From the NCBI RefSeq assembly GCF_001889545.1, contig NZ_CP018194.1:1772501-1836500 (forward strand): a stretch of DNA of 64,000 nt, in the 5' to 3' direction. Shown piece by piece: positions 1 through 7,955 of the stretch. Every line of letters begins with the position of its first letter. The first letter of the stretch is position 1. The notes under the pieces are model-generated. The model did not search any database. It was not told the DNA's origin and worked only from the letters and a program-made list of their open reading frames with translations. Origin of the DNA: Granulibacter bethesdensis. Lineage in GTDB: Bacteria; Pseudomonadota; Alphaproteobacteria; Acetobacterales; Acetobacteraceae. The translations under genes and the position numbers were made by a program.

Positions 1-98
1 GTCTGCGTCACCGGGGAGGCCGGAACGAAGCGGCCGGCAACATAGCTGCCCGCTCCTTCCCTCAACACCGTCATGGACTGGCGGAAGATGGTTTTCAT
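1..98 (-). CDS. Prophage protein, N-terminal part only (cut by window edge)
   Basis: An open frame starts at an ATG complementary to 96-98, five bases after the stop of the preceding gene, and runs off the left edge. About 32 residues are visible, beginning MKTIFRQSMTVLREGAG. It is the last visible gene of the left-going head module, so a head-tail joining or tail role is likely from position alone. I do not recognise the family from so short a piece. The tight spacing with its neighbour supports that it is a real gene of the same transcript. Confidence 0.55.
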   Translation of the reverse strand, partial: MKTIFRQSMTVLREGAGSYVAGRFVPASPVTQ

Positions 99-101
99 GC
101 C

Positions 102-407
102 TCATTCCCCCATACTGACGGGAAACCGGCCATCGACCATGGCCGAGATCTGATCCAGCAACCATTCATCCGGCTCACCCCCCGCCAGCGCGAGGGCGGC
201 GGCCTCCGCACAGGCATCGGCGATGCTGTCGGCCTGCGCATCGGTGAAGGCGCGCAGATAGGGGCGTGGGCCCATGGTGCCGGAACCGAACTCCGCCGCC
301 ACGGCTGCGGCGACATCCGCGGTTTGCTCACCCTGCCTTTCTCTGGGGCCGATGTACAGGCGCAGCCCCTCCAGACGGGATAAAGCGCTGGTGAGAGTGT
401 CCATCAT
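102..407 (-). CDS. Small prophage protein, probable connector or tail-completion component
   Basis: The 101-residue product has no signal peptide or membrane segment and is rich in Ala and acidic residues. It sits directly after the DUF4054-like gene with overlapping stop and start (ATGATG), which implies translational coupling. In phages with this head-gene order, this position usually codes for a head-tail connector or a tail-completion protein. That is context only, since the sequence carries no motif that I recognise. A start at the second Met is equally possible. Confidence 0.6.
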   Translation of the reverse strand: MMDTLTSALSRLEGLRLYIGPRERQGEQTADVAAAVAAEFGSGTMGPRPYLRAFTDAQADSIADACAEAAALALAGGEPDEWLLDQISAMVDGRFPVSMGE

Positions 408-796
408 CCCGGCTCCCCGGTCAGAACCGCACCGGTCGACAGAGAACGCAGCAGCGCCTCATACCGCGCCCTGTAATTGCCTGCTGCCTCGGCTTCGGCG
501 CCAGTCAGGGCGCGCGGGAGATATTCAATCTCCAGATCGCCTTCCCTTTCCCGCCGCAGCGCCTGCCCCGCCCCGGCTGCACCGCCACCGGAGAGGGAGG
601 ACGCCCGCAGACTCAGCAGCCATGCCGCATACAGCGCCATGGCCTCCTGCCTGCGACCGGGGGAAAGCGTGGTGGGGCAATGTGCCGCCGCCACGCCCAG
701 CGCATCCGTCACCGCCTGCGCCGGGACGTCGGCGAATTCCGGTGCCAGAATGGCCAGCAGCACCGGAGCCGGATAAGGCGCTGATGCGTCACCCAT
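404..796 (-). CDS. DUF4054-like phage structural protein
   Basis: The 130-residue protein resembles the DUF4054 family: an N-terminal stretch of the type APEFADVPAQAVTDAL, then a central helix with REAMALYAAWLL-like spacing, and a C-terminal segment near NYRARYEALLRS. DUF4054 proteins are found just downstream of the DUF2184 major capsid protein in siphophages and probably act at the head-tail junction. Here it begins three bases after the capsid gene stop. Its 3' end overlaps the next gene. The family call is from recall of the pattern and gene order, so it is moderately sure. Confidence 0.65.
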   Translation of the reverse strand: MGDASAPYPAPVLLAILAPEFADVPAQAVTDALGVAAAHCPTTLSPGRRQEAMALYAAWLLSLRASSLSGGGAAGAGQALRREREGDLEIEYLPRALTGAEAEAAGNYRARYEALLRSLSTGAVLTGEPG

Positions 797-799
797 CGC

Positions 800-1750
800 C
801 TACACCCCATCCAGATAGCGGATTGCACCCGGCTTGCGGATATCGACCCCGCCGAGACGGAAAATCCCCGGTACCTCGAACCGCATCGGCCCGCTCTGCC
901 AGGGGGCAAGGAACTGAAGCGGCATGGGGATATGCAGCTTCATCACATCCGGCGCCCGGCGATAGACGATCATGCGGCCAACACCGGAGGCTCCGGCGCT
1001 TTCCAGACCGGGAATACCGCGCACAGTCAGCGGCAGGCCGGTGGTCAGCGTGTAGATATTGGTACGAGCGAGGAAGCTCAGCGCGGTCTCGCTGGTGGCG
1101 GGAATGCGCGTCTGGGAGAGCTTCAGCCAGCGATCCACCGGCAGCAGCACGGTATCGGCCATCTCCACCCGCAGCGATGCGGTCTGGATACCGGTCAGGG
1201 CCGCGTTCACATCGTCGATGATTTCATCAACGGTTTTATGCGCCCAGTCCGGATTGCCGGAGGCTCCATTGGCCACCGTACCTGCCGTCACCGCCGGATG
1301 GGACAGCAAACCGCTGAACCCGCGCGCTGCATCGCCACGCAGCACGATGTCATCGACGAATTCCTCATAGGCACGGCGTGCGGCCTCGGCTTTTTCCGGA
1401 CCGAGATCAATGCCGTACTGACGCGCATGCTCCAGCTCGGCCAGATCATAGCCATAGCCGATCGCGGCCATGGACACGGTGACGCGCAGCCTGTCGCACA
1501 CGATATCGGCACGCGGCACATCCTGCGCCTGACCGTTGAACCACTGGGCGCGGCCCACCGTGTCAGCGGAGACATATTCCACCACCTGGATCCATTCCGG
1601 CGCGGTGGTATCCACCGGGATCAGGGACGGATACAGAATATCGGCATATTGAATACGATAGATTTCGGCTTCCAGCGCGGCGGCCTGACTGACCAGAAAG
1701 CTCAGGCCGGTCTGCGCATCGAAGCGGGCATGCTGAAGGGGGCTGTTCAT
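800..1750 (-). CDS. Phage major capsid protein, DUF2184 type
   Basis: The 316-residue protein is the likely major coat protein. Features of the DUF2184 coat family are visible: an N-terminal FDAQTGLSFLVSQAAALE segment, a EYVSADTVGRAQW block around residue 60, a GYDLAELEHAR block near residue 100, and a long C-terminal beta-rich part with RMIVYRRAPDVMKLHIPMP. Length fits the family. It follows the small cement-like protein by 24 bases and precedes the DUF4054-like gene, which is the usual order. No frameshift is seen, so the head module could be intact. Confidence 0.8.
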   Translation of the reverse strand: MNSPLQHARFDAQTGLSFLVSQAAALEAEIYRIQYADILYPSLIPVDTTAPEWIQVVEYVSADTVGRAQWFNGQAQDVPRADIVCDRLRVTVSMAAIGYGYDLAELEHARQYGIDLGPEKAEAARRAYEEFVDDIVLRGDAARGFSGLLSHPAVTAGTVANGASGNPDWAHKTVDEIIDDVNAALTGIQTASLRVEMADTVLLPVDRWLKLSQTRIPATSETALSFLARTNIYTLTTGLPLTVRGIPGLESAGASGVGRMIVYRRAPDVMKLHIPMPLQFLAPWQSGPMRFEVPGIFRLGGVDIRKPGAIRYLDGV

Positions 1751-1774
1751 TCTTCCAAAACTTTCTTGTATGGA

Positions 1775-2224
1775 TCAGGACAGACGCAGACGGGCCAGAC
1801 CGCCCGCCGGTGCGCTGGTGTCAAAGGTCGCATTCGGAATAGCGGTATTGCCGGAGGACGAAGCCGTGATCGCCCCGGCAGAGGTCAGATAGGCGGCCGC
1901 ACCGGCGCTGACGCTGGCGGCGACACGCACCCAGATCACGCCCTTGTTGAGCACGGAGAGCGGTGATCCGGCAGGATAGGTATCCACCGCCTGCCCCATC
2001 AGCGCAGGGACAGTATGCACGGCAAGCGCAATCCCCAGAAACCGCGCAGCGGTGGCGGAAGGCAGACGCACGCTCTGATCTTTCACGCCCTGGACCACGG
2101 GTTTTCCAAAAGCAATATCGGTGTCGGCAATGCGGGTCAGGATGGTGACCGGCTCGGCATTGGCCTGCATGCCCTCATACGCATCGGGATGACGGGCGGC
2201 GTAGCTGGTTTGCAGCGGCGGCAT
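1775..2224 (-). CDS. Phage structural cement protein (Gp24-like)
   Basis: The product starts MPPLQTSYAARHPDAYEGM and has about 149 residues. The opening and a body made of short beta segments ending in a Ala/Gly/Ser-rich part are typical of the structural cement proteins that stabilise DUF2184-type capsids. The ATG at 2224 lies only two bases after the stop of the protease gene. A longer frame upstream exists but would overlap that gene, so the internal start is preferred. The gene sits between protease and major capsid protein, as expected for a capsid-decoration protein. Confidence 0.68.
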   Translation of the reverse strand: MPPLQTSYAARHPDAYEGMQANAEPVTILTRIADTDIAFGKPVVQGVKDQSVRLPSATAARFLGIALAVHTVPALMGQAVDTYPAGSPLSVLNKGVIWVRVAASVSAGAAAYLTSAGAITASSSGNTAIPNATFDTSAPAGGLARLRLS

Positions 2225-2226
2225 GA

Positions 2227-3204
2227 TCAGTGTTCTCCTGCATGGGAAGGCCGCGTGGAGCGCCACGCAGCGGAAAGGGTTGCCTTGTAGGTTTCATAGG
2301 CACTCAGCGGAGTTTTCTGACGGGATGCCGCTTCATCCCGGCGCTGTGCGACGCTGTATTGCGCCTGCACTGCGCCTGCCTGCATCCGGGCCTCTGCGAC
2401 ACAGAGATCGAATGCAGCTTGCAGATAGGCGGAGGATTGACCCTCCAGCACCAGCGCATCGCCCCGCACAGCGCGGATCACAGCAATACGCAGCTCATCA
2501 TCGGAGGCATCCTCATGGAGCGTGACGCCAAGACCGGCAGCATCCTGTTCCAGATTTCGACGGGCCTGCCTTACTTTTTCCTGCTCCAGCCGCGCCGCAT
2601 CAGCACGGGCGGCATCACGTTCCGCCGTCATCACCGCCAATGCCGCATGAAGCGGACAATCCGGCGTGCAGGCGGGCGCTGTATCGGCACGATCCAGATT
2701 CAGCCGTGCATTCCCCGCGCGCCCACGCGGGACAATCGCCACGTGATTGACCCGAATACCGCGTTGCACAGCATCATAGGGTTCGCCATCCACCTCACCA
2801 GGCGTTTCATCCAGATCGAGGCGATAGCCAACCGACAGATCACGCAGCCCTTCATCAACGGCAGCGGTATCATGAATTACGATGTCGGCAACAAGGTTGT
2901 CTCCATCCTGCCGTCCCTCGCTCATCACCGCACCGACCACAGCTCCGGCGGCATTGGCGGCGGTGATCAGGCCGGATGTCGGCGGCGGATGACCCACCGT
3001 GATCGGACGCCCGCGGAAACTGGCAAGGCTGTCCGCATGGAATACTTCTTCCGGTGGACGATATTCACGCCGCTGGGCGCCCGTTGCCGGATCAGTGTAG
3101 GTAAAGATACCGGTGCGCGTCAGTACCGGCGTATCGGTGATGAACCCGTCATCATCGCGATGCGCGCGCGGCAGCGGCACCATATCATGGCGCTCCGTAA
3201 TCAT
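2227..3204 (-). CDS. DUF2213 phage prohead protease/scaffold-type protein
   Basis: The 325-residue protein resembles DUF2213. The N-terminal half has TRTGIFTYTDPATGAQRREY, then FHADSLASFRGRPITVGHPP, then GLRDLSVGYRLDLDE and VNHVAIVPRGRAG near residue 160, which is the conserved core. The C-terminal half is charged and helix-rich (residues about 185-290), as in fused protease-scaffold proteins. It lies between portal and cement/capsid genes, where head-maturation proteases are found. The catalytic residues of this family are not known to me, so activity is inferred from position and family. Confidence 0.75.
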   Translation of the reverse strand: MITERHDMVPLPRAHRDDDGFITDTPVLTRTGIFTYTDPATGAQRREYRPPEEVFHADSLASFRGRPITVGHPPPTSGLITAANAAGAVVGAVMSEGRQDGDNLVADIVIHDTAAVDEGLRDLSVGYRLDLDETPGEVDGEPYDAVQRGIRVNHVAIVPRGRAGNARLNLDRADTAPACTPDCPLHAALAVMTAERDAARADAARLEQEKVRQARRNLEQDAAGLGVTLHEDASDDELRIAVIRAVRGDALVLEGQSSAYLQAAFDLCVAEARMQAGAVQAQYSVAQRRDEAASRQKTPLSAYETYKATLSAAWRSTRPSHAGEH

Positions 3205-3231
3205 GCTTGCTCCTGACTGTGAAATTGTGAC

Positions 3232-4473
3232 TCAGCGAGTCTGTGAAGCGGTGCCGGACAAGGTTTTCGCCTGCACCTGCGCCTGCACCCTGGCCAGAGC
3301 GGCCTGTGCGTTTTTCAGCGCCGCATCCGCCTGTTCCGTTTCACTGGGAATCCATTGCGGCGGAAAAAATAATTGCCACCCCGATGGTGTGAAGGCCCGC
3401 AATCCTCTCTGCTGCCATAACAAGGACACCAGACGTTCCAGGGGCGGGACCAGGACGCGCCGCTGCATTGCCTGCACCAGCGCGATATAGACTTCCCGGT
3501 CTCCTTCTCCGGTCGCATTCTGACCGGCGGCAGAGCGTCCGAACAGATGCGTCACCGGAATACCGGTGCAGGCAGCAATGGAAATCTCGAATGCTTCAAT
3601 CTGGTCGCTGACACCAGAAAGATTAAGATCGTGAACCTGCCACTGATCCCCGGCATCAATGACCACGGTGTTCAACACGTTGCGCGCCAGATCAACCCGA
3701 CGCACACGCTCCCGCACGCTTTCCAGCAATGGCGAGCCTGCGGGATCACCCGCCTCCATCGCCGCCTGACGCAGCAGGTCGCCGAGACCGGCCATGCCGA
3801 ACACCGCCTGTTGCTTGCGTTCCAGCATCCCGCGCGACAACCGCAGCGCATCCTGATAACGCTGCACCTCCTCCAGACAGCCGCTCAGCACCGAGCGTCC
3901 GCGCCAGGGCAGACCATTGCTCATGCCATGCGGCAGCGGCGCACCCGGCAGCGGCAGTAACCGTGTTTCATGCACTGTGAACACCGTACCACCGCCACGC
4001 GGTGTCACGCGATACAACATCGGCTGACCACAGCGCGCATCGGCGGGATCATCGTAAAGCTGATCCACCGTGACTTCCTCGGCATCGAACACGCGCAGCT
4101 CGGCAATGCCGGACAGGGAAGAGAGGCGCAGAGGACGTTGCGGATCGGCCTCATCATCAGCGAACAGCATCACAGCAGCGCCGCCGAACAGACGCGCCCA
4201 TCGCAACGCCTCCGTCATCCGCGCCGGAACATGCAGCCGGGCAATCTCCGCCGCCATGGCCTGTTCCGCCGCCGTGTCACCATCGCATAGAACGGTGACA
4301 CCGCGTGCCAGCGCATCCTCCGCCGGAGCATCGACGATCCGTGCCGCCAGCCCTCCCTGAAGATAGGCCGATAAAACCGTACCGGCCGTGCGCGTGTCGC
4401 CCGGCACCATCATCGTTGCCGACGGCGCAGCACCGAGCACGCCGGACAGATAATCATCGAGCCGCGTGCTCAT
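3232..4473 (-). CDS. Phage portal protein, DUF1073 type
   Basis: The 413-residue product resembles the DUF1073 portal family. Visible landmarks are an N-terminal block SAYLQGGLAARIVDAPAEDA, a central WARLFGGAAVMLF block near residue 90, a conserved PRGGGTVFTVHETRLL segment near 165, and GIPVTHLFGRSAAGQNATGEGD near 310, which is the most typical piece. Portal proteins form the dodecameric DNA channel at one capsid vertex. It lies between the large terminase and the protease, the standard order. Members of this family have also been linked by name to anti-CBASS proteins, but nothing here shows that activity. Confidence 0.8.
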   Translation of the reverse strand: MSTRLDDYLSGVLGAAPSATMMVPGDTRTAGTVLSAYLQGGLAARIVDAPAEDALARGVTVLCDGDTAAEQAMAAEIARLHVPARMTEALRWARLFGGAAVMLFADDEADPQRPLRLSSLSGIAELRVFDAEEVTVDQLYDDPADARCGQPMLYRVTPRGGGTVFTVHETRLLPLPGAPLPHGMSNGLPWRGRSVLSGCLEEVQRYQDALRLSRGMLERKQQAVFGMAGLGDLLRQAAMEAGDPAGSPLLESVRERVRRVDLARNVLNTVVIDAGDQWQVHDLNLSGVSDQIEAFEISIAACTGIPVTHLFGRSAAGQNATGEGDREVYIALVQAMQRRVLVPPLERLVSLLWQQRGLRAFTPSGWQLFFPPQWIPSETEQADAALKNAQAALARVQAQVQAKTLSGTASQTR

Positions 4474-4505
4474 GATGTCATCCTTGCAGAAAATGAAAGC
4501 TGATT

Positions 4506-5936
4506 TTAAAGATAGGCGAGGAACGATGCCCGCGTGTCCCGCCCCTGCATCAGCGCCAGAAAGGCGCGGGACAGCGCATCCACCTGATCGTCATGTCGGG
4601 CTGAGGGAAACCCCGCCAGCTCATCCAGCAACGCCGCCTGCCACGCACCCGGCAGCATATCGACATTGCCCGCATTCACCTGCGCCGCAAACGGCATGGC
4701 GCGGGTAGATTTATCACCACTCTCGGGCGAGGTCTCGACGACGTAACCACTGAGCATCCGTGCCAGATAAGCCGCCTGCGCCTTGCCTGCCTGACCGGGA
4801 TCACGCGGGATGGAAATACGCACCGACGCGCCATCCCGGCTGGCCGTAGCAGCGATGATGCGCGTCACATCCTCCGGCCCGCCACGCAGACGCACAATAT
4901 CGCCAATCACGAAACGCCCCGCTACATCACGACCCAGCCGTGCCCCCACCGTCCAGTCTGGATCACCGGTGCCGGTCTGACGCGTCGCCGCCAGATCCCA
5001 GGCGCGCACCCATTGTACAGAGGCCGGTGACGCAAGAATGCAGGACAGAGCAGCCGTTTTGAACAACGCCCCCTCCGCAGGGCGCGGCTGCTGCTGATAC
5101 AGCGCCGCCCAGTCCCGCATTGCACCGCCGCGTTCGTACTCAGCCTTCACGCGCTGCAATTCGCCCGCGTAACCGTAGGAATCATCTCCCCACAGCCATT
5201 CTCCCGGTGCGCGACCCAGCGGATCATTATCCTCGGCCTGCGCGGGCAGATTGACGCGCCGCCATGACGATCCCTGACGCAGCAGCAGACGGCCGCCCAG
5301 ATCATCCTCATGCCAGCGCGTCATGATCACCACGATGCGGCCACCCGGTTTCATGCGCGTGCGCAGATCGGCCCCGAACCAGTTCCACACACGCTCCCGG
5401 CAGGCACGACTATCGGCATCAGCCCTTGATTTGACAGGATCATCAATGATTGCCACATCGGCACGCCGCCCGGCAATCGGGCCGCCAATACCAACCGCCT
5501 TATAGGCCGAGCCGTTTGCCGCCTCCCAGTCCCGCGCATTTTCCCGCCGCAATCCGGTGCCGAGAACAGGGGCGTAATCACGCAGACAGGACTGTACCCC
5601 ACGGCTGACATGATCAGCCAGATCAGCCGTGTGTGACGCACCAATGATACGAATTCCGGATTGCAGAGCCATCAACCACGCGGGAAAAATGCGGCTGGCA
5701 TACGTCGATTTTGCCGATCCGGGCGGCATGGTGATCAACAGACGATCAACGGTTCCATGCGCCACCGCCTGCAATTCTTTCAACAGCAGATGATGATGCG
5801 CCGCCGGGTGCAGATTCTGTTCCGCCATGACCAGCCGGGCAAACTCCGGAAGGCTTTCCCTTGCTGTCAGATCGCGCAGACGGCGACGCAGCGCCAGTTC
5901 CCGTCTGAGCGCTGTATCCGCCGTCTGCATCGACAT
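4506..5936 (-). CDS. Phage terminase large subunit (TerL)
   Basis: The 476-residue protein carries the two TerL domains. The ATPase domain has a Walker A variant PPGSAKST at residues 71-78 and a Walker B segment VAIIDDPVKS near residue 165, followed by a coupling motif VIMTRWHEDDLGGRLL. The nuclease domain has a WDLAAT segment near residue 300 and a C-terminal HDDQVDALSRAF, which supply the acidic residues of the RNase H-like fold. It packages DNA into the prohead using the portal. Only 12 bases separate it from the small subunit gene. The protein looks intact. Confidence 0.93.
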   Translation of the reverse strand: MSMQTADTALRRELALRRRLRDLTARESLPEFARLVMAEQNLHPAAHHHLLLKELQAVAHGTVDRLLITMPPGSAKSTYASRIFPAWLMALQSGIRIIGASHTADLADHVSRGVQSCLRDYAPVLGTGLRRENARDWEAANGSAYKAVGIGGPIAGRRADVAIIDDPVKSRADADSRACRERVWNWFGADLRTRMKPGGRIVVIMTRWHEDDLGGRLLLRQGSSWRRVNLPAQAEDNDPLGRAPGEWLWGDDSYGYAGELQRVKAEYERGGAMRDWAALYQQQPRPAEGALFKTAALSCILASPASVQWVRAWDLAATRQTGTGDPDWTVGARLGRDVAGRFVIGDIVRLRGGPEDVTRIIAATASRDGASVRISIPRDPGQAGKAQAAYLARMLSGYVVETSPESGDKSTRAMPFAAQVNAGNVDMLPGAWQAALLDELAGFPSARHDDQVDALSRAFLALMQGRDTRASFLAYL

Positions 5937-5948
5937 GTAAGATGAATC

Positions 5949-6533
5949 CTAGGTTTTTTTCTGATGGGCGCGGAGGGAATCCAGTTCCGCCTCGATCTCC
6001 GCACGGCTCATGGCCTGCGCCGGATCGCGGGAGGGTGTTTCCCTGAATAATCCCAGCGCCCGGCCAAGCTCGACCAGCGCCGCCCGTTTGTCAGCCAGCT
6101 TCACCCGCAGACCACGTGGCGTTTCAACCACTTCCTCGATCGCAAAAGCTGTATCGTCATCAAGCGAGGAAGAAGCCTTGACGCGCAGACCGTCCTCCGA
6201 CCATTCCAGCACGTCCCGCGCGTCATAAAATGCCAGACGCGCCAACGCCGACACTATGTTTTCCTTTGTCACAGGGTGGATCATCTTTTTTTTATCTGCT
6301 GTCGTTTCCTGTTTTACCTCCTGCGCCAAAACAGCACGGATGGCAGCACTGTTGAGACAGCGCCTTGCTCCCGCGGCAATCTGCGCCGGAGAAAGATCAG
6401 GACCATAGCTGACAGCATAAGCCTGCTCGGCATTGCCCTTCAGCGCGGCGTAGGCCGCCACGAATTGCTGCTGCCGATCCGTAAGAGAAAAGCGTGTCAC
6501 GCCCTGATCCTTCGGGTCGTTCTGTCCGGGCAC
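5949..6533 (-). CDS. Phage terminase small subunit (TerS)
   Basis: The 194-residue protein has a helix-turn-helix type N-terminal half (LTDRQQQFVAAYAALKGNAE, then AGARRCLNSAAIRAVL), a typical small terminase recognition domain. A central segment, HPVTKENIVSALARLAFYD, is common in this family. The C-terminus is charged and would form helices for oligomerisation. It starts the packaging operon and is followed after 12 bases by the large subunit. It recognises phage DNA and hands it to TerL. Start at 6533 is the first ATG after a hairpin at 6541-6571. Confidence 0.85.
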   Translation of the reverse strand: MPGQNDPKDQGVTRFSLTDRQQQFVAAYAALKGNAEQAYAVSYGPDLSPAQIAAGARRCLNSAAIRAVLAQEVKQETTADKKKMIHPVTKENIVSALARLAFYDARDVLEWSEDGLRVKASSSLDDDTAFAIEEVVETPRGLRVKLADKRAALVELGRALGLFRETPSRDPAQAMSRAEIEAELDSLRAHQKKT

Positions 6534-6540
6534 GCATATA

Positions 6541-6571
6541 AAAAACCCCGTGTTTTTTACACAGGGTTTGC
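6541..6571 (-). terminator. Hairpin with U tract just upstream of terS
   Basis: Read on the minus strand, this gives a stem of the type AAACCCtGTGT with ACACgGGGTTT around an A-rich loop, followed by a run of T. It looks like an intrinsic terminator acting leftward. It would end transcripts entering from the bacterial-type genes to the right before the terminase operon, so a phage promoter must lie very close to terS or read through it. Confidence 0.5.
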
Positions 6572-6794
6572 AAAGACCGGATTTGAGGGAAAATCTTCTG
6601 AACCGGACAAAATTCCGATTTGATATAAAAACCCTACTTTATCATCCCGCCATCGTCAAGTTTTTTTTCCTGTCCTGATCGCATCTGCAAACATGACAGT
6701 CTCTTCATACTGTGTCCCTCTTGCTGTCAGCATGATGCCTCTATCATTTCAATATGGAATTGTATCCACAACCACTTTTCCAATAAGGGAAAAC

Positions 6795-7007
6795 ATGATG
6801 CGAATGTATTTTTGCTCCCTTCTGGCGCTCACATTTCTGACAGCCTGTGGATACGCACCCGCGCATCAGGAAATGCTGGCGCAGGATTCTTCCCTGACGC
6901 AAAAATGCTCCACCCCGTACCGGATCGGCATTGGCTCCCCACGGGCACGGCAGTGTCCGTCACGGATGCTCAAGGTTTCACCCGTGACGGAGCCGACTTC
7001 ATCCTGA
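6795..7007 (+). CDS. Small putative lipoprotein
   Basis: The 70-residue product starts MMRMYFCSLLALTFLTACGY. It has a short hydrophobic segment and a lipobox-like LTAC with Cys at residue 18, as in bacterial lipoproteins. A purine-rich AAGGGA sits five bases before the ATG. The remainder has no motif I recognise, and the last 38 bases overlap the 3' end of the convergent cytochrome gene. The C-terminal part reads as low-complexity basic sequence, so the gene could be a truncated or recently eroded lipoprotein. Confidence 0.5.
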   Translation: MMRMYFCSLLALTFLTACGYAPAHQEMLAQDSSLTQKCSTPYRIGIGSPRARQCPSRMLKVSPVTEPTSS

Positions 7008-7830
7008 TCGCATCGAGATAGTCGATGATCGCCTCGATCGTCGTATCCGGCAGGGTGGTGGCGCTGAAACCCTGCATCTGCCGCCCCGGCCAGTCCCGCA
7101 CCGAGGCCGGATCACGTATATAGCGATGCAGCGCCGAACGCTGAAAATAACCTGTCGGGTTCATGGGTTTTCCAAGATCAGGCCCCTGATCACCATCCCC
7201 CGCCCCATTCAGCCGATGGCAGGGCAGGCAGAAAGCGATGAAAGCATCCTGTCCCTGCTTTATGCTCGCCGATGCATCAGGAGACAGCTCCAGTTGCGGC
7301 CAGCGTTGCAGGGTCGGCGTTCTGATGGTCAGGCGCAGAATGCGATAAGGCCAGTATTCGCTGGGGACATGCTCCGCACCCTCACCGCTCCAGATGATGT
7401 AAAATGGTCCGGCGCTGGCTTTCTTACCCGGTAAAGCTGGCCATGGGTGCTGCGGATCCTCCACCGCCAGCCATGGTTGCGGTCGGGATGCATCCTGTGA
7501 CGCCTCCCTGATCATGCGCAATGGCAGATCGGCGCTGAACCCGTCCGAGGCCGTGGCGGTCAGCACACCACCATCATCTGCCGCTTTCCCGAGCAAGGTG
7601 GCAAGGCCGACGGCACGATAGCGCCGCTGTCCGCCATAGCTCACATCCCGCACCGTAACCCATTGTGCATCAGACCGTGCCAGCAGGGAGGCCGCAGACA
7701 GCGACTGTTCCTGCCCTGTAGAGGGACTGAGCAACAGCGTCTCCGCTGCCGGAGCCACCGTCGAGACCGCCATGACGGGACACGCCGCCAGCGTCATGGC
7801 CATACCCGCCTTCCAGAGCCTGCGCCACAT
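6970..7830 (-). CDS. Periplasmic c-type cytochrome protein with molybdopterin-domain-like N-terminal part
   Basis: After a signal peptide (start chosen at the Met of MWRRLWKAGMAMTLA, preceded by AGGGG eight bases upstream) comes a domain of about 150 residues. It contains RYRAVGLATLLGKAADDGG and PFYIIWSGEGAEHVPSEYWP and resembles the fold of sulfite-oxidase-type molybdopterin proteins, without an obvious cofactor Cys. The C-terminal 90 residues are a class I cytochrome c: heme-binding FCLPCH, a PDLGKPM stretch, and a Met near the end (GRQMQGF) as possible axial ligand. It probably carries electrons in the periplasm. Longer starts at 7851 and 7872 exist. The gene lies 126 bases from the porin. 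Confidence 0.75.
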   Translation of the reverse strand: MWRRLWKAGMAMTLAACPVMAVSTVAPAAETLLLSPSTGQEQSLSAASLLARSDAQWVTVRDVSYGGQRRYRAVGLATLLGKAADDGGVLTATASDGFSADLPLRMIREASQDASRPQPWLAVEDPQHPWPALPGKKASAGPFYIIWSGEGAEHVPSEYWPYRILRLTIRTPTLQRWPQLELSPDASASIKQGQDAFIAFCLPCHRLNGAGDGDQGPDLGKPMNPTGYFQRSALHRYIRDPASVRDWPGRQMQGFSATTLPDTTIEAIIDYLDAIRMKSAPSRVKP

Positions 7831-7955
7831 CCGACCTGCCCCTGTCCTCATCCCATAAAAAAACCGCTCCATCCCGGTGAAAAACCGGCATGGAGCGGAC
7901 AAAACAGTAAGAGAAGAAACCTGAAAAAACTATCAGATCAAAGCGGAGACTGCGA

